From positions 806,001-870,000 of the forward strand of contig AP026138.1 of the NCBI GenBank assembly GCA_030295235.1: 64,000 nt of DNA, given 5' to 3'. The position numbers and the translations under genes are program-made. Under the pieces are notes generated by a model. The model was given only the letters and a program-made list of their open reading frames with translations. It ran no database searches and had not been told where the DNA came from. This document shows positions 35,408 through 47,548 of this stretch, in pieces. The DNA is from Fistulifera solaris (Eukaryota; Bacillariophyta; Bacillariophyceae; Naviculales; Stauroneidaceae). The stretch's first letter is position 1. The number at the start of each line of letters is the position of its first letter.

Positions 35408-35847
35408 TGTTGTCTTTTTAGTTTGTTGTTCCTTGTTTTCTTTGTGTTACGAGTGAAATGGACCGAGGTCGTGCAAATGTGTGTGTTTGCACTTCAACGC
35501 CCACCATGATTGTGTGCACCGTGCGTTGATCGCACGCCGGTCATTTACTTGGAAAAGAACGGCTCTATGTATTTCAACGTTTATAATAAATTGCTCTTCG
35601 ATCAATGTCGTCCTCTAAGTATCCTTATTTTGAACGGTCGCGCCAAATTCAAAATTTTGTGCCAAAGTCTCTGACTATAGAATAAAGTGTACCTGATGGC
35701 GCAGCACTGTTTTCCTCTATGAATGCTTTCTAACGGATTTTGCGCGCACTTGAGAGTCCAAACGGTTACTTTGAATCAAACCTTCAAGGCGCACCTATCC
35801 TGACTCAACGCGGATCCAAACATGTGAATGTAGAGCAATGCTTCAAA
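35408..35847. promoter_or_regulatory. Upstream region of the WLAP-repeat protein
   Basis: About 440 bp between the membrane-protein start and the end of the SDR pseudogene. It contains one CTATAG near 35676 followed by aataaagtg. No gene is supported. Confidence 0.3.
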
Positions 35848-36685
35848 TTACCATTTCAGAGGAAATACCCCCTCACCGTAGTTGCCGTGCAAGAAACAGC
35901 CAGTATTTCTCAAGCTAATGGCATCTATTGCTTCTAAGACACCTTTCGCACTGACATTAACGTCTCTTTGGCCCTTAACGCGCTCCTTTGTGCCACCAAA
36001 CCCTGTGTAGACATATCCAGGATGAATCATGCCGACTGCGACCCCATTCGATAGAAGGTCCACAGCTAACCCCTTCCGACCATATTGACAGCTGCCTTAG
36101 ACGCACAATAAGCATAGTGACCTCCGAAGAATTATCGGAGATCGAACCCATTGCAGATGAGATAAGGGCGACTTTGACATCCGGAGCGGCGCACGTAGAT
36201 TAGGCAAGAGAGCTTGCGTGAAGAAAGAGTGGTGCTGCCGCGTTGAGCTCAAAAGCATATTGGAATCGGTCCGGGGTAATATTATGAAGATTTTGTGACT
36301 GATTGCGATCGTTTATACTATCATAGTCTTCCGGAGGGCCTGCACGCCCCGGCATTTTGAAGAAGCAAGTGAATCGGTATCGGTGATGTCAGCGTCGGTT
36401 TCAAAATGCCTTTTCAAAGTCGAAGCAGTAGCTGCATACTTCATTATGTCAATTTTTTCCAGTATCTCTAGTTTTTTGCTGTTTTGGGCCAGCTGGGCCA
36501 GATCGGAGCTTACCTTTCGACAAATGGCATACACGCTGACATGTCGGTTTTTCCAGGAGTTGCTTGCAGAATTCCAGTCCCAATCCACGATTTGCTCCAG
36601 TGACAACGACGTTCCTAGCGGCTCCTTTCTGTGTGAAGCTTAACGTAAGCTTTATCGAAACTAATAGCACAGCGACGAACAACAT
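35848..36685 (-). pseudogene. Dead short-chain dehydrogenase/reductase gene
   Basis: The minus-strand order matches the intact SDR at 43186: a hydrophobic leader MLFVAVLLVSIKLTLSFTQK, then NVVVTGANRGLGLEFCKQLL, a VYAICRK segment, and at the end GMIHPGYVYTGFGGTKERVK and TGCFLHGNYGEGVFPLKW. Between these the frame changes several times and parts such as the YxxxK region are only traceable at DNA level. The intact neighbour has no such leader, so this copy was targeted differently when alive. Its start codon lies 12 bp from the left LTR of the copia element, so the promoter has been moved away. It is clearly a paralogue of the 43-kb gene. Confidence 0.88.
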
Positions 36686-36697
36686 GGTGGCGCTTTG

Positions 36698-37063
36698 TGT
36701 TGAATAACCAGTCACGACGTGTCTACAATAAACGGAAAGACATGTGAACTACATATTACATGATACTGAAAACGAAGCGAACAGCAATCTACCTAATCCC
36801 CGAATCCTCGTTATTCAAAGAACTAACAGCTGCCGAAGGAACCTAAACTATTACTGACAAAGAACAATGCCAGCAGCTTCTGCATATTCTACATGAATCA
36901 AATGAGAACAATGAAGAGACAAACAAGAATTCAAATCAATAGGATAACTTCATTTACTAGCTCATAATTTTAACAAGCAATCCGTTTGCAGCAATCCGTT
37001 TGCACCAAGTTAATTTTGTCAAGCCCAATCCATAGACGGCTCCGGCACCTGTGGATTTCAAGA
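36698..37063 (+). repeat. 5' LTR of the copia element
   Basis: Begins tgttgaataacc and ends gtggatttcaaga, 366 bp, matching the right LTR with only about three small length differences and no substitution that I could see. The left flank is gctttg, the probable target duplication. Confidence 0.92.
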
Positions 37064-37128
37064 CGCTTCCTCTGCGCCAAGTGACCATAAAGCTCCGCAC
37101 TTTATAACAACTACTTCGTTCCGACGAA

Positions 37129-38403
37129 ATGGCTGACGCTAACGCGAACAACGCCAACCAAAACCTCGCTGCTCCCGTAGCAGTAGCCTTTGCTCTAAGC
37201 CCGGCTTGAGCACCCACCATGTCATCGACTTCTCTACTCGCGAAGGATCTCGCCTCTGAAATGGCGACCAAGCAGATTGGAGATGAACGATTCGACTGCG
37301 ATCCCGGTCGCATGCGCTCTCCTTCATCGAAGGACTTAGCATCCGTGCTAGCAACTTTGGTTGGGGGCCGATCTTCAACATCCCCGACGATATCGAAGCC
37401 ATCGAGCCTGTCCAGAACACCACCAACCTCCTCTCCAACTACGGAGACATTACTTTGGAGCACATTCAAGCTCACGCACGCACATACATCGGTACCCAGA
37501 CCCGTGCAGCATGAAGACTCCTACATGGCAGCCAACTGCCTCATTTCCTCTCTAAGCCCAGCCGCCATCGATCGCATCACGATCTGGCGGGACCAGTACA
37601 CCTTTGATGGTATCCCCAGCGGGCCTTGCCTGTTCAAAGTCATCATCCGTGAGACTTACATTGACACAAATGCAACGGTCACGCATTATTCGCGCAGCTC
37701 TCCAGTTTGGACCAGTACTTACCTAAGATTCAGCACAACATCACCAAGATGAACCAGCAAGTTAAACAGCTATTGGAAGGCTTGGCAGCGCGAGGAGAAA
37801 CCACAAACGATCTTCTTGGCGAATCTCTTTAAGGGTTACAAGGCAGCCTCCGATCGCACCTTTGTCAACTACATCCTGAAGAAAGAAGAAGATTACCACG
37901 AAGGTCTTCTGATGACACCGGATCACCTCATGAACCTAGCAGATAACAAGTACAAGACCTTGGTACAACTTTCTCTGTGGAACGCTGCCTTCGCCGGAAG
38001 AAGAAAAGATTCTCGCATTGGAGGCAAAACTCCAAAAGTTGGAAAGCAAAAGAAGACCGAAAACAAGCCAAAGCATCAAGCCAAAAGCAAACCCCAGCGC
38101 AACAGAAACACTCCCAAGCCAGACTGGATGTCGGTGCCTCCAAAGGACGACGAACCCAAGCAGAAAACAGTTGAGGGAAGCGAGTACTTCTGGTGCGAAA
38201 AGCATAACTCATGGGGCAAACACAAGACGGTTGATTGTCGCCAAGCCAACATCCGCAGACCGGGAGTCTCCAAACCCGAAGCGAAGAAAGAGCGACTCGT
38301 CAAAGCGCTAGCTGCACTCCTCAATGACAGCGACAGCGATGAGGACGACAACGTAGATGAGTATTCGGACGCAAGTGACAACGAAGCAAGCGACAGTGAA
38401 TGA
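37129..38403 (+). other. Copia gag region (fossil)
   Basis: This region contains Ala/Asn-rich N-terminal sequence, a helical middle, a basic Lys/Gln-rich segment, the Cys-His segment WCEKHNSWGKHKTVDC resembling a zinc knuckle, and an acidic Ser/Asp end. It is a broken copy. Gag would package element RNA in a particle. Confidence 0.7.
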
Positions 38404-38449
38404 CTTACCAAGTCTATCTGGCGGTACCTCAGCTTCAGCTGGGACTGGC

Positions 38450-41400
38450 TTCTTGCCTGCACCGCAACCCTGATCTACTGCTTGTTCTTTGACCACGCAC
38501 GACATTGCGACCGCTACATTCCTAAAACGACTTCGAAAGGAAACCATTAGTAAGCGATTGAAAACACTTGGTCAACGGGTCGGCAGTCCAATTCAGACTT
38601 ACCTGGTCCGCATTCACACAGTATGGATACGAAATTCCACGACCCGAACGGTCCTTCACAAGAGGCGAAAAGCAGCAAGGCAGGCACTCTACTTTTCTCA
38701 TACACCACTCATTCGATTCCGCAATCCAATAGCCAGATGGTGGAGACAATGGAAACTGGGCGTCAAAGGAGATATGTGTTAATGATGACAGCGATGTGTT
38801 ACAGTGCAAACGCGGTCCCACAAGTACTTACCAAGACTTTTGATACCGATTCAGTTCCAATTGGTGTCGACAATAGATGCTCAGCGTGCATCTCCCATGT
38901 CGCTGACGGACTTTGTTGGAAAACTACAGGAGACCAACTTGATTATCAAAGGCTTTGGCGGTAACCGCACCAGCAATGTGATGAAAGGCACTCTGAAATG
39001 GTCATGGGAAAATGATGAGGGCAAGATGACATCATTCACGATTCCAAACTCATACTACGTACCAGACGGCAAAGTTCGACTTCTATCACCGCAACATTGG
39101 GCAAAATACACCGGAAACAAACTCTCTGGATGTGATACCACGAGCAAACATGCGATTCTGTATTGGGGCAGCAACAAGAAAACAATTCCGATTGATCCAC
39201 GTTCAAACGTTGCAACGTTTTACTCCGCCCCCTGGCTGCCGCGAATTTCGAAACCTTCTGCGCCCGAAGCATCGATTCCTGACGATGAAGACGACAATCC
39301 GCTTTGTTTCGATGCAAACACAGTCGACACAACACCTTCAGAGGGAGCGAGCGCAGATTCAGAGGGAGCTGAACCATTTCGCAGCCGCACAGTTGACTTC
39401 GAGTTCGACGGCAATCAACAACAACACAAACTGGTCATACAGGAAAGTGACACAACAACAAGTCAAACAGTTCCAGCAGCCGAATTGCTCACTTACCATC
39501 GCCTTTATGGTCATGCGCCGATGGAGAAGCTTCAGGAATTGGCGAAGCAAGGAGTTATTCCACCGACTTGCAACGTGTCCGACACCGGTGTGCACCGCCC
39601 TGTTTTTACGGAAAAGCAACAAAGCGTCAGTGGCGAACGAAACCAGCTAAACAAAGCAAAACCCTTCACAAGCCTACTCACCCCGGCGAAGTTGTTGCTG
39701 TGGATCAAATGGTATCACCCACGCCTGGCCTCATTGCGCAGCTCACAGGAATCTTGACGACAAAACGCTATTTGTACGCCACCGTCTTCGGCCGACCTTT
39801 ATTCCAGCTTGAGTTATGTTCACCTGCAAAAGACACAAAGTGCGAGTGAGACCTTGGAAGCAAAACACGCTTTTGAACAATACGCTTCGAAATTGTGGAG
39901 TCGACAAGATCAAACACTATCATGCCGACAATGGAATTTTCAATTCGAACACTTGGGTCAACGATTGCGTAACAAACGGTCAGGGACTTTCCTTTGCAGG
40001 AGTTGGAGCACATCATCAAAATGGCAAAGCTGAACGCCGCATAGGACAATTGCAAGAACTCACTCGAGCGATGCTGATCGATGCACAACACAAGTGGCCG
40101 CAAGCCATCACAACTCACCTGTGGCCTTATGCTTTGCGCGCATGGCAAACGATTCCATCAACCACATGCCAAACATGAAGCACCCTGAGCTCGTACTCCT
40201 TATCAACTCTTCGCCAACACGGATATTCATTCGAATCCAATTCATTGGAAACCATTCGGTTGCCCAGTATTTGTTCTTGACGCCGCGCTTCAAGGAGGAA
40301 AAAGTCGGATATTTCACAAATGGCGCTCTGCGCTCACATCTCGGAATTTATTTGGGACGTTCTCCAGTACACAGCCGTTCTGTCGCCCTGGTACTGAACC
40401 CAGACACAGGACTCGTCAGTCCCCAGTTTCACGTCAAATTTGATTCGAAATTCCAAACTGTTCCGGACCTTGCGAAAACATGTTTGTGGCAACTCAAAGC
40501 CGGTTTTATTGCCGCTCCAAGCGCAAATCCTCAACAATCCACGCCTACATTGTCGGATACACCTACTACTACACCCGCCGACCTCTCTCCGTTACCGATG
40601 CCGCTGCCGACCGCCGCACCACCTGATGACAATGTTCCGTCCACCGATCGTCAACCTGAACCACTTTCCTCTCCATCGCCACCACAATCTCAGAGGGAGA
40701 GACGCAGCACTCGCCAACGACGTCCCGTTACTCGATTAATAGAGATCATGATCGCAATGTTCGCTAGTGAACTCAGTCAATCATCGGCCGACATCAAAGG
40801 GGAACTTTTTGCTTACGAATCTCTTCAAACCGCCTCAGCAAAACTCAATCCACCGGATCCATTCTATGTTTTCAAAACGAAAGCCGACCCCGATTCAATG
40901 TATTTGCATCAAGCTCGCAAACAACCCGATTGGCCGGAGTTTTCCAAAGGCATGGACGTAAATCGAGGATCAAATGGCAAATGGAAATTTCTCATTGTTT
41001 CCAAGGAGTCAAGTTCCAGAGGGAGCAACGATTCTACCAACAGTATGGCAACTTCGCTCGCAAACGAGACATTATGACACGCGAAGTCAAGAAGTGGAAA
41101 GCGCGACTGACTATTGATGGGTCACGGATGAAATATGGTCGCGACTATGAATTGACCTACTCTCCGGTTGCTAATTGGACTTCAATCCGCTTGTTACTAG
41201 CAATGGTGATCATACATGGTTGGCATACGAAGCAACTCGATTGTGTTCAGGCATTTCCTCAGGCGCGCGACAAAGAAATTTATCTGTCCATTCCAAAAGG
41301 ATATACAATACACGGAGCATCCCCCGGACGATTATGTTCTGAAAGTCCACAAGAATGTTTATGGAGCAAAGGATGCAAGTCGAACATGGTTCCTTTATTT

Positions 41401-42494
41401 GCGAAAGAAACTATTTGAGATCGGTTTCAAGCAATCGGAATACGACGAATGTGTGTTTTACTACAAGAGCACGATGTATGTTCTATATACCGACGACAGT
41501 ATTCTTGGAGGTCCTAATGAAAAGGAAATTGAGGAAATTATTGAAAAGATGAAACAGATCAAACTAGACATTACAGTTGAGGGAGATTTATCGGATTTTC
41601 TGGGAGTTAATATCAACAGGATCGGTGAATCAACAATTGAATTGAAACAGCCACAACTCATCGACTCGATAATCAAAGACATGAAATTCGACCAGAAGGA
41701 AGTTAAAACAAAGGATATTCCAATGGCATCATCGAAGCTACTTTCGCAGCATCCCAAATCGCCGCCATTTGACAAAAGTTTTCATTACACTTCAGTCATC
41801 GGAAAAATGAACTACCTGACGCTGAGGATCCAGGCCAGACATCGCCTATGCGGTACATCAATCGCGCACGCTTTGCATCAAACCCAAGGAAAGAACATGG
41901 AGATGCAATGAGATGGCTTACAAAGTATCTGATAGGGACAAGGGACAAAGGAATGATTCTGCACCCAGACGTCTCTAGAAGCTTGGAAGTTCATGTCGAC
42001 GCCCGATTTCGCAGGCAATTGGGATCCAGAGATCGCTTTTGAGGACCTAAACACAGCTCGCTCCAGACACGGATTTTTCATCACCTATGCCGGAGTATTG
42101 TTGCATCACAAGAGTCAACTTCAGACAGAGATTGCATTGAGTTCCACCGAGCGAATTCACCGGATTGAGCTACGCACTCAGAGATGCAATTCCTATCATG
42201 AACACTTTGAAGGAGATGCAATCACTCGGATTTGATGTGAAAGAGTGGAGGCCAAAAGTCCATTGCAAAGTATTTGAGGACAACTCGGGAGCTCTGGAAA
42301 TCGCAAAAGTTCCGAAGGCTCGACCAAGGACGAAGCATTTGAATGTCAAACTGCACCATTTTCGGTCATACGTTGACAGCGGAGATATAACAATCCACAA
42401 AATCGATACTCTCGAACAAGTTGCGGATATTCTAACGAAACCACTCACATTTGATCTCTTTGCCAAACATCGGAAGGCAATTCTCGGATGGTGA
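38450..42494 (+). other. Copia pol region (fossil): protease, integrase, reverse transcriptase, RNase H
   Basis: Recognisable family parts: GAG-pre-integrase (LYGHAPMEKLQELA, near 39.5 kb), an integrase core (about 39.7-40.2 kb, with AHHQNGKAERRIG), a Pro/Ser-rich linker (about 40.5-40.7 kb), reverse transcriptase (IYLSIPKGY, YTDDSILGG, DFLGVNI; about 41.0-41.9 kb) and RNase H with the copia tail element ADILTKPL (about 42.4 kb). It is broken in several places. Confidence 0.82.
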
Positions 42495-42514
42495 GATCGC
42501 AGTTCGAGAGGGAG

Positions 42515-42880
42515 TGTTGAATAACCAGTCACGCGTGTCTACAATAAACGGAAAGACATGTGAACTACATATTACATGATACTGAAAACGAGAAGCGAAC
42601 AGCAATCTACCTAATCCCGAATCCTCGTTATTCAAAGAACTAACAGCTGCCGAAGGAACCTAAACTATTACTGACAAAGAACAATGCCAGCAGCTTCTGC
42701 ATATTCTACATGAATCAAATGAGAACAATGAAGAGACAAACAAGAATTCAAATCAATAGGATAACTTCATTTACTAGCTCATAATTTTAACAAGCAATCC
42801 GTTTGCAGCAATCCGTTTGCACCAAGTTAATTTTGTCAAGCCCAATCCATAGACGGCTCCGGCACCTGTGGATTTCAAGA
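42515..42880 (+). repeat. 3' LTR of the copia element
   Basis: A 366-bp copy of the left LTR, preceded by the purine-rich gagagggag and followed by gctttg, the probable target duplication. Near identity of the two LTRs indicates a young insertion. Confidence 0.92.
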
Positions 42881-43185
42881 GCTTTGCTCATTGAATTACT
42901 TTCACCGTCAATAATATACTCGAACGCACAACGTGCGAACTGCGAAGGGCGCACGCCTAGTTAGAGTTAAAGTTACCAGGTAGTCATAAAACAAATAATG
43001 AATTCCATCGAATTCGTTGGAATTCGCAGCGCTCGCGTCGTCGTTGTGTTCCTCTTGATTTTAAATTGGTACTGTATGCCTTCTTTGCAGTAAAAGAACG
43101 CTTCATCTATTTATCTCATAGGAGTTACTCTTTTTAATTTTGAAGCATTAACTTATTGAACAGCCGCGAGAAGAACTAAAGGATC
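42881..43185. promoter_or_regulatory. Upstream region of the intact SDR gene
   Basis: About 300 bp between the right LTR and the SDR start. Before the insertion this would have been the shared divergent region of the two SDR genes. Contains repeated gaattc-type words; no clear motif. Confidence 0.35.
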
Positions 43186-43962
43186 ATGACTCTCAAGAAC
43201 GCCGTCGTTACTGGTGCCAATCGTGGCTTGGGATTGGAGATATGCAAGCAGCTTTTGGAAAAGAAAGAGTATCAACGTGTTTACGCGATCTGCCGCAGTA
43301 CAAGTCCGGATTTGAAAGCGTTGGAGAAGAACGAAAAGCTGCAAATTGTTGATAATATTCAAGTGATGGATCACGCCGATACGGCTACGCGATTGAGAGA
43401 CTATTTTCAATCGACTCAATCGGAGCCGATCCCTATTCACTTGCTGATTCACAATGCCGGTGCGTACGGACCTTCGGAGGGATTCTCCAGCCACAAAGAA
43501 GAGCGTCAGTCTCAAGGAATTGAAACTATTACGCCGGAGCGATTCCGATTTGCCTTTGAACTGAACACGGCCGCTCCTCTTTTTGTCACGCAAGCATTGT
43601 TATCCAATTTGCGTGCTGCGGCACCGGAAGCAAAAGTGGCTATTATTTCTTCCGCCATGGGTTCGATTTCCAATAATACGTCGGGTGAGCACTATGCGTA
43701 TAGGGCTTCGAAAGCCGCCGTCAATATGGTTGGAAAAGGTTTGGCGGTGGATCTGAGCAAAGAGCAGATTGCCGTCGGCCTCATTCATCCTGGTTTTGTA
43801 TTCACTGGTTTCGGAAGCATCAAAGAACGCATGGAGGGACAGAGGGATGTAGACGAGAGTACAAAGGGAATTCTAGAGGCGGTTAATTGTATCAACTTAA
43901 ACAACACGGGTTGTTTTCTTCACGGAAACTACGGTGAAGGAGTCAAGCCTATGGAATGGTAA
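43186..43962 (+). CDS. Short-chain dehydrogenase/reductase, carbonyl-reductase-like
   Basis: An intact 258-residue single exon. The nucleotide-binding TGANRGLG (residues 9-16), NAG at 90-92, a catalytic Ser in ISSAMGS near 155, and YRASK with Tyr172 and Lys176 define a classical SDR. After the active site come HPGFVFTGFG and the conserved C-terminal TGCFLHGNYGEG-KPMEW. It has no leader, so it is cytosolic, unlike its dead partner. Similar NADPH-dependent carbonyl reductases act on ketones and aldehydes; the substrate is not inferred further. It lies head to head with its pseudogene and is separated from it by the retroelement. The satellite array follows 270 bp downstream. Confidence 0.93.
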   Translation: MTLKNAVVTGANRGLGLEICKQLLEKKEYQRVYAICRSTSPDLKALEKNEKLQIVDNIQVMDHADTATRLRDYFQSTQSEPIPIHLLIHNAGAYGPSEGFSSHKEERQSQGIETITPERFRFAFELNTAAPLFVTQALLSNLRAAAPEAKVAIISSAMGSISNNTSGEHYAYRASKAAVNMVGKGLAVDLSKEQIAVGLIHPGFVFTGFGSIKERMEGQRDVDESTKGILEAVNCINLNNTGCFLHGNYGEGVKPMEW

Positions 43963-44234
43963 ATACTGATGATAACTTTATACAGATACGACATAGCTTG
44001 TCAAGGTTAAAAAAGAACTATAATGAAGTAATAGATACTTTAGAGAGATACCAAGTGCCTAATAAAGAGATGATGGAGCTATGAGCTATGGTTTCATGGC
44101 TTACTGGTACCTGGCAAGGATGACGATGACTAAAAACTAATGACAGAAATGCAGCCGAGCCGTGGTAAAAATAATGATAAAACGATAGTTTATAGTACTT
44201 GCAGGAGTTAACAGCTTTCTTTATTATAAAAAGT
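43963..44234. other. Spacer before the satellite
   Basis: About 270 bp; no gene or notable repeat. It directly precedes the first satellite unit. Confidence 0.3.
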
Positions 44235-45640
44235 CGCGATCGCGTACAACCTACACTTTACCATTATAGTGAAAATGGCAGTCAACGATACGGATGCTTT
44301 CCGACGCAAATATTTGCGTTTCGAATGAAGATGATAGTTAGACTAGTTCATACATTGATATTTCCATGGCATTTGATTATCCACTTCGCGCTTTTGTTTG
44401 AGGACCACTTTGGTGACGTTTCAATACTGTTCCTGATGTTTCAAGTGACTGAAATTTAGTCCCGATCGCGTACAACCAACACTTTACCATTATAGTGAAA
44501 ATGGCAGTCGACGATACGGATGCTTTCCGACGCAAATATTTGCGTTTCGAATGAAGATGATAGTTAGACTAGTTCATACATTGATAGTTCCATGGCATTT
44601 GATTATCCACTTCGCGCTTTTGTTTGAGGACCACTTCGGTGACGTTTCAATACTGTTCCTTATGTTTCAAGTGACTGAAATTTAGTCCCGATCGCGTACA
44701 AACAAGACTTTACCATTATAGTGAAAATGGCAGTCGACGATACGGATGCTTTCCGACGCAAATATTTGCGTTTCGAATGAAGATGATAGTTAGACTAGTT
44801 CATACATTGATATTTCCATGGCATTTGATTATCCACTTCGCGCTTTTGTTTGAGGACCACTTCGGTGACGTTTCAATACTGTTCCTTATGTTTCAAGTGA
44901 CTGAAATTTAGTCCCGATCGCGTACAAACAAGACTTTACCATTATAGTGAAAATGGCAGTCGACGATACGGATGCTTTCCGACGCAAATATTTGCGTTTC
45001 GAATGAAGATGATAGTTAGACTAGTTCATACATTGATATTTCCATGGCATTTGATTATCCACTTCGCGCTTTTGTTTGAGGACCACTTTGGTGACGTTTC
45101 AATACTGTTCCTTATGTTTCAAGTGACTGAAATTTAGTCCCGATCGCGTACAACCAACACTTTACCATTATAGTGAAAATGGCAGTCGACGATACGGATG
45201 CTTTCCGACGCAAATATTTGCGTTTCGAATGAAGATGATAGTTAGACTAGTTCATACATTGATATTTCCATGGCATTTGATTATCCACTTCGCGCTTTTG
45301 TTTGAGGACCACTTCGGTGACGTTTCAATACTGTTCCTTATGTTTCAAGTGACTGAAATTTAGTCCCGATCGCGTACAAACAAGACTTTACCATTATAGT
45401 GAAAATGGCAGTCGACGATACGGATGCTTTCCGACGCAAATATTTGCGTTTCGAATGAAGATGATAGTTAGACTAGTTCATACATTGATATTTCCATGGC
45501 ATTTGATTATCCACTTCGCGCTTTTGTTTGAGGACCACTTCGGTGACGTTTCAATACGGTTCCTTATGTTTTAAGTGACTGAAATTTAGTCCCGATCGCG
45601 TACAACCTACACCCATTATAGTGAAAATGGCAGTCGAAGG
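44235..45640. repeat. 226-bp tandem satellite, six full units and a partial one
   Basis: Units start at 44235, 44461, 44687, 44913, 45139, 45365 and 45591 (partial), an exact 226-bp period with only a few substitutions between copies. Each unit holds a palindrome acgcaaatatttgcgt, and ends gtgactgaaatttagtc, a GACT-n-AGTC inverted element related to the motif dispersed through the window. A conserved short run atttccatggcatttgatta lies in the middle. No coding sense is seen. High identity means recent expansion or homogenisation. Confidence 0.95.
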
Positions 45641-45719
45641 TACCAGGGTAATGCCTTTCTCAAGAAAGAATGGCACAAAACAAAAACTGCAAACAATCTT
45701 GTTGCGAGACTAAACAATA

Positions 45720-47229
45720 TTACTTTTTACTCTTTTTTCTCTTCGACTTTGTACCACGTCGAGAATTTGGCGATCGATTCGCCGCATTCACCTGTAAAGG
45801 CGGTACTACTGGACGCGGCGCTACGGGTGCTGCTAAAACCGTTTGCTTTTCTTGAGAACGTTGATCACGCTCTGCTCGAAGAGTATCTAGTCGAGCTTGA
45901 AGCATGGCTCCTTCGTTCACTTTAGAGCTTCCACCGGCTGCGCCAATACCTAAAAGACCATCAACAAAGCCATCCGGTTCAAACTGCTCACACGTGACAA
46001 ACAAATAGAACGTAGCTGTATAAGAAAATGCGCAATGCAAAACGATTTATGCCCTTCCAATAATAGCGACTTACATCACGAAGATCCTCCATCCCTTCTC
46101 CGACACCAATTAGTTTCACCGGAAGTTGTAAATCTCGAGAAACCGCCACTACACTACCGCCTCGTGCACTTCCATCCAACTTGGTCAATATCAGTCCCGT
46201 CAATCCAATCTCTTTGTTCCATACTTGCGCTGAGTCCAACGCCATGCGTCCTTGTGCGGCATCTATCACTAACAATGTTTCGTGCGGGACATTCATGTTC
46301 GGGATAGGAAATCCTTTTTCATTGTTTTGTTGCGAAAGTCGCTTCTGTATAACACGTTTCATTTTCACCAACTCTTGCGTTAGCGCCTCATTATTGCTCA
46401 AGCGTCCGGAGGTATCCACCAACAGTGTATCGTACTTTTCCAGAACCGCCTTATCGAGTGCCGAATAGAGAACAGCGGCCGGTGACTTGACGGTATCGGT
46501 GGGTCCCACGAGATCAACTTGCGCTCGATCGGCCCATTGTTGCAGCTGCGCTACCGCCCCGGCACGGAATGTATCACACGCGGCCACCAAGACCGTTTGA
46601 TTTCCTTCGGTGCGCAAACGATGAGCTAGTTTCCCTATTGTTGTCGTCTTTCCCATGCCGTTTGCACCCAGTATGAAAAGAACCGTAGGCAGATTGGGAT
46701 CTTGACTGAATTGAATCATTCTGGATTGTTCCGTTTCGAGTGCCTCTAATATTTTTCCGCGCATGATCGACATGAGATCCTCTCGCGACAAACGCTGACG
46801 TGAACTTTCGCGGAGACTTTGTACTTCTTGTACAATGTCTTCGGCCGTCGCAATACCCAAATCCGCTTGCAGTAATACATCTTCTAACTCTTGCATCATT
46901 TCTTCTGGATCGATTCCGGTGAATAAAAACTCCAATCGATCGAGAAATCGGTTGCGACTTTTTGAGAGACCTTCCGCAAATGCCTTGTTGCGTTCGTTTG
47001 TGTAAGACGCTACATCCGCTAATCCTTTACCCAGTTGCCCCTGACTTGCTGATTTCGCTAAATTGTTGAGTTGATCGATTCCTTCTTTCGTGCGGTCTTT
47101 GAAAAAGTCAAACACCATATTCAATTGCGTTTTACTTGCAAGAGATGATGGTGTCACGACGACAAAGGCAAACGCCGTTTGTTGCAGAATAGCAGCCAGT
47201 AAGAAGCTGCAAAGCCTTTGCCCTTTCAT
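45720..47229 (-). CDS. cpFtsY: Plastid FtsY, signal recognition particle receptor
   Basis: Exon 1 (47229-46075) and exon 2 (45983-45720) are joined in phase across a 91-bp intron (gtaagt to gagcag), giving the junction EDLRD-FEPDGFVDGLLG, the expected FtsY sequence. The N terminus MKGQRLCSFLLAAILQQTAF with AFA-FVVV is a signal peptide with Phe after it, typical of diatom plastid preproteins. The NG domain has GANGMGKTTTIGKLA (P-loop), DTFRAGA, DTSGR and TKLDGSARGG. The protein docks cpSRP54 at the thylakoid for insertion of light-harvesting proteins. A basic Lys-rich tail (TKSKRKKSKK) of about 60 residues extends beyond the usual end. No frame slip. Confidence 0.95.
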
Positions 47230-47548
47230 AGTAAATACGACTTAGGAAGGCAAATAAAGTGAATAGATAAAGAGTAATGGAGAGAAAGATTAGATCGAGA
47301 AGAAATAAATAAAAGCGTCAACAAAATATTTTTGATGATGTGTTCGGTCTCAGCGTCCGTCCCCACGTCCGGGACGTAGCTTAAGCTAAGGGCACTAATA
47401 GGAAAACTCAGAGATAATCGTTATACTTGAGACGACGGGTAAATGAGGCAAGGTTTACCTAGAAAAGAGAGACCTTTGGAGAATTAGTATACCAGCATCT
47501 TTATGCATTTGTATATGCATTTGTATTATTCGCTACAATTCTTGCTTT
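47230..47548. promoter_or_regulatory. Upstream region of FtsY
   Basis: About 320 bp. A perfect palindrome occurs at about 47366-47380 (cgtccgggacg). No gene is supported. Confidence 0.3.

Larger units (their letters stand above)
36698..42880 (+). mobile_element. Ty1/copia LTR retrotransposon (CoDi-like), broken
   Basis: A 6.2-kb element flanked by two 366-bp LTRs and a probable 6-bp target duplication (gctttg on both sides). Parts in order on the plus strand: gag region with a zinc-knuckle-like WCEKHNSWGKH, a protease/GAG-pre-integrase region, an integrase core, reverse transcriptase with the YTDD box (about 41.5 kb) and RNase H (about 42.2-42.5 kb), the copia order. A purine-rich tract precedes the right LTR. 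It is broken, with about ten breaks over gag and pol. The LTRs are nearly identical, pointing to a recent insertion. It sits between two head-to-head SDR genes, just upstream of the dead one. Confidence 0.92.

Noticed and set aside
44235-45640. CRISPR array at the 226-bp satellite
   Set aside because: Units are adjacent without spacers of unique sequence and the organism is eukaryotic.
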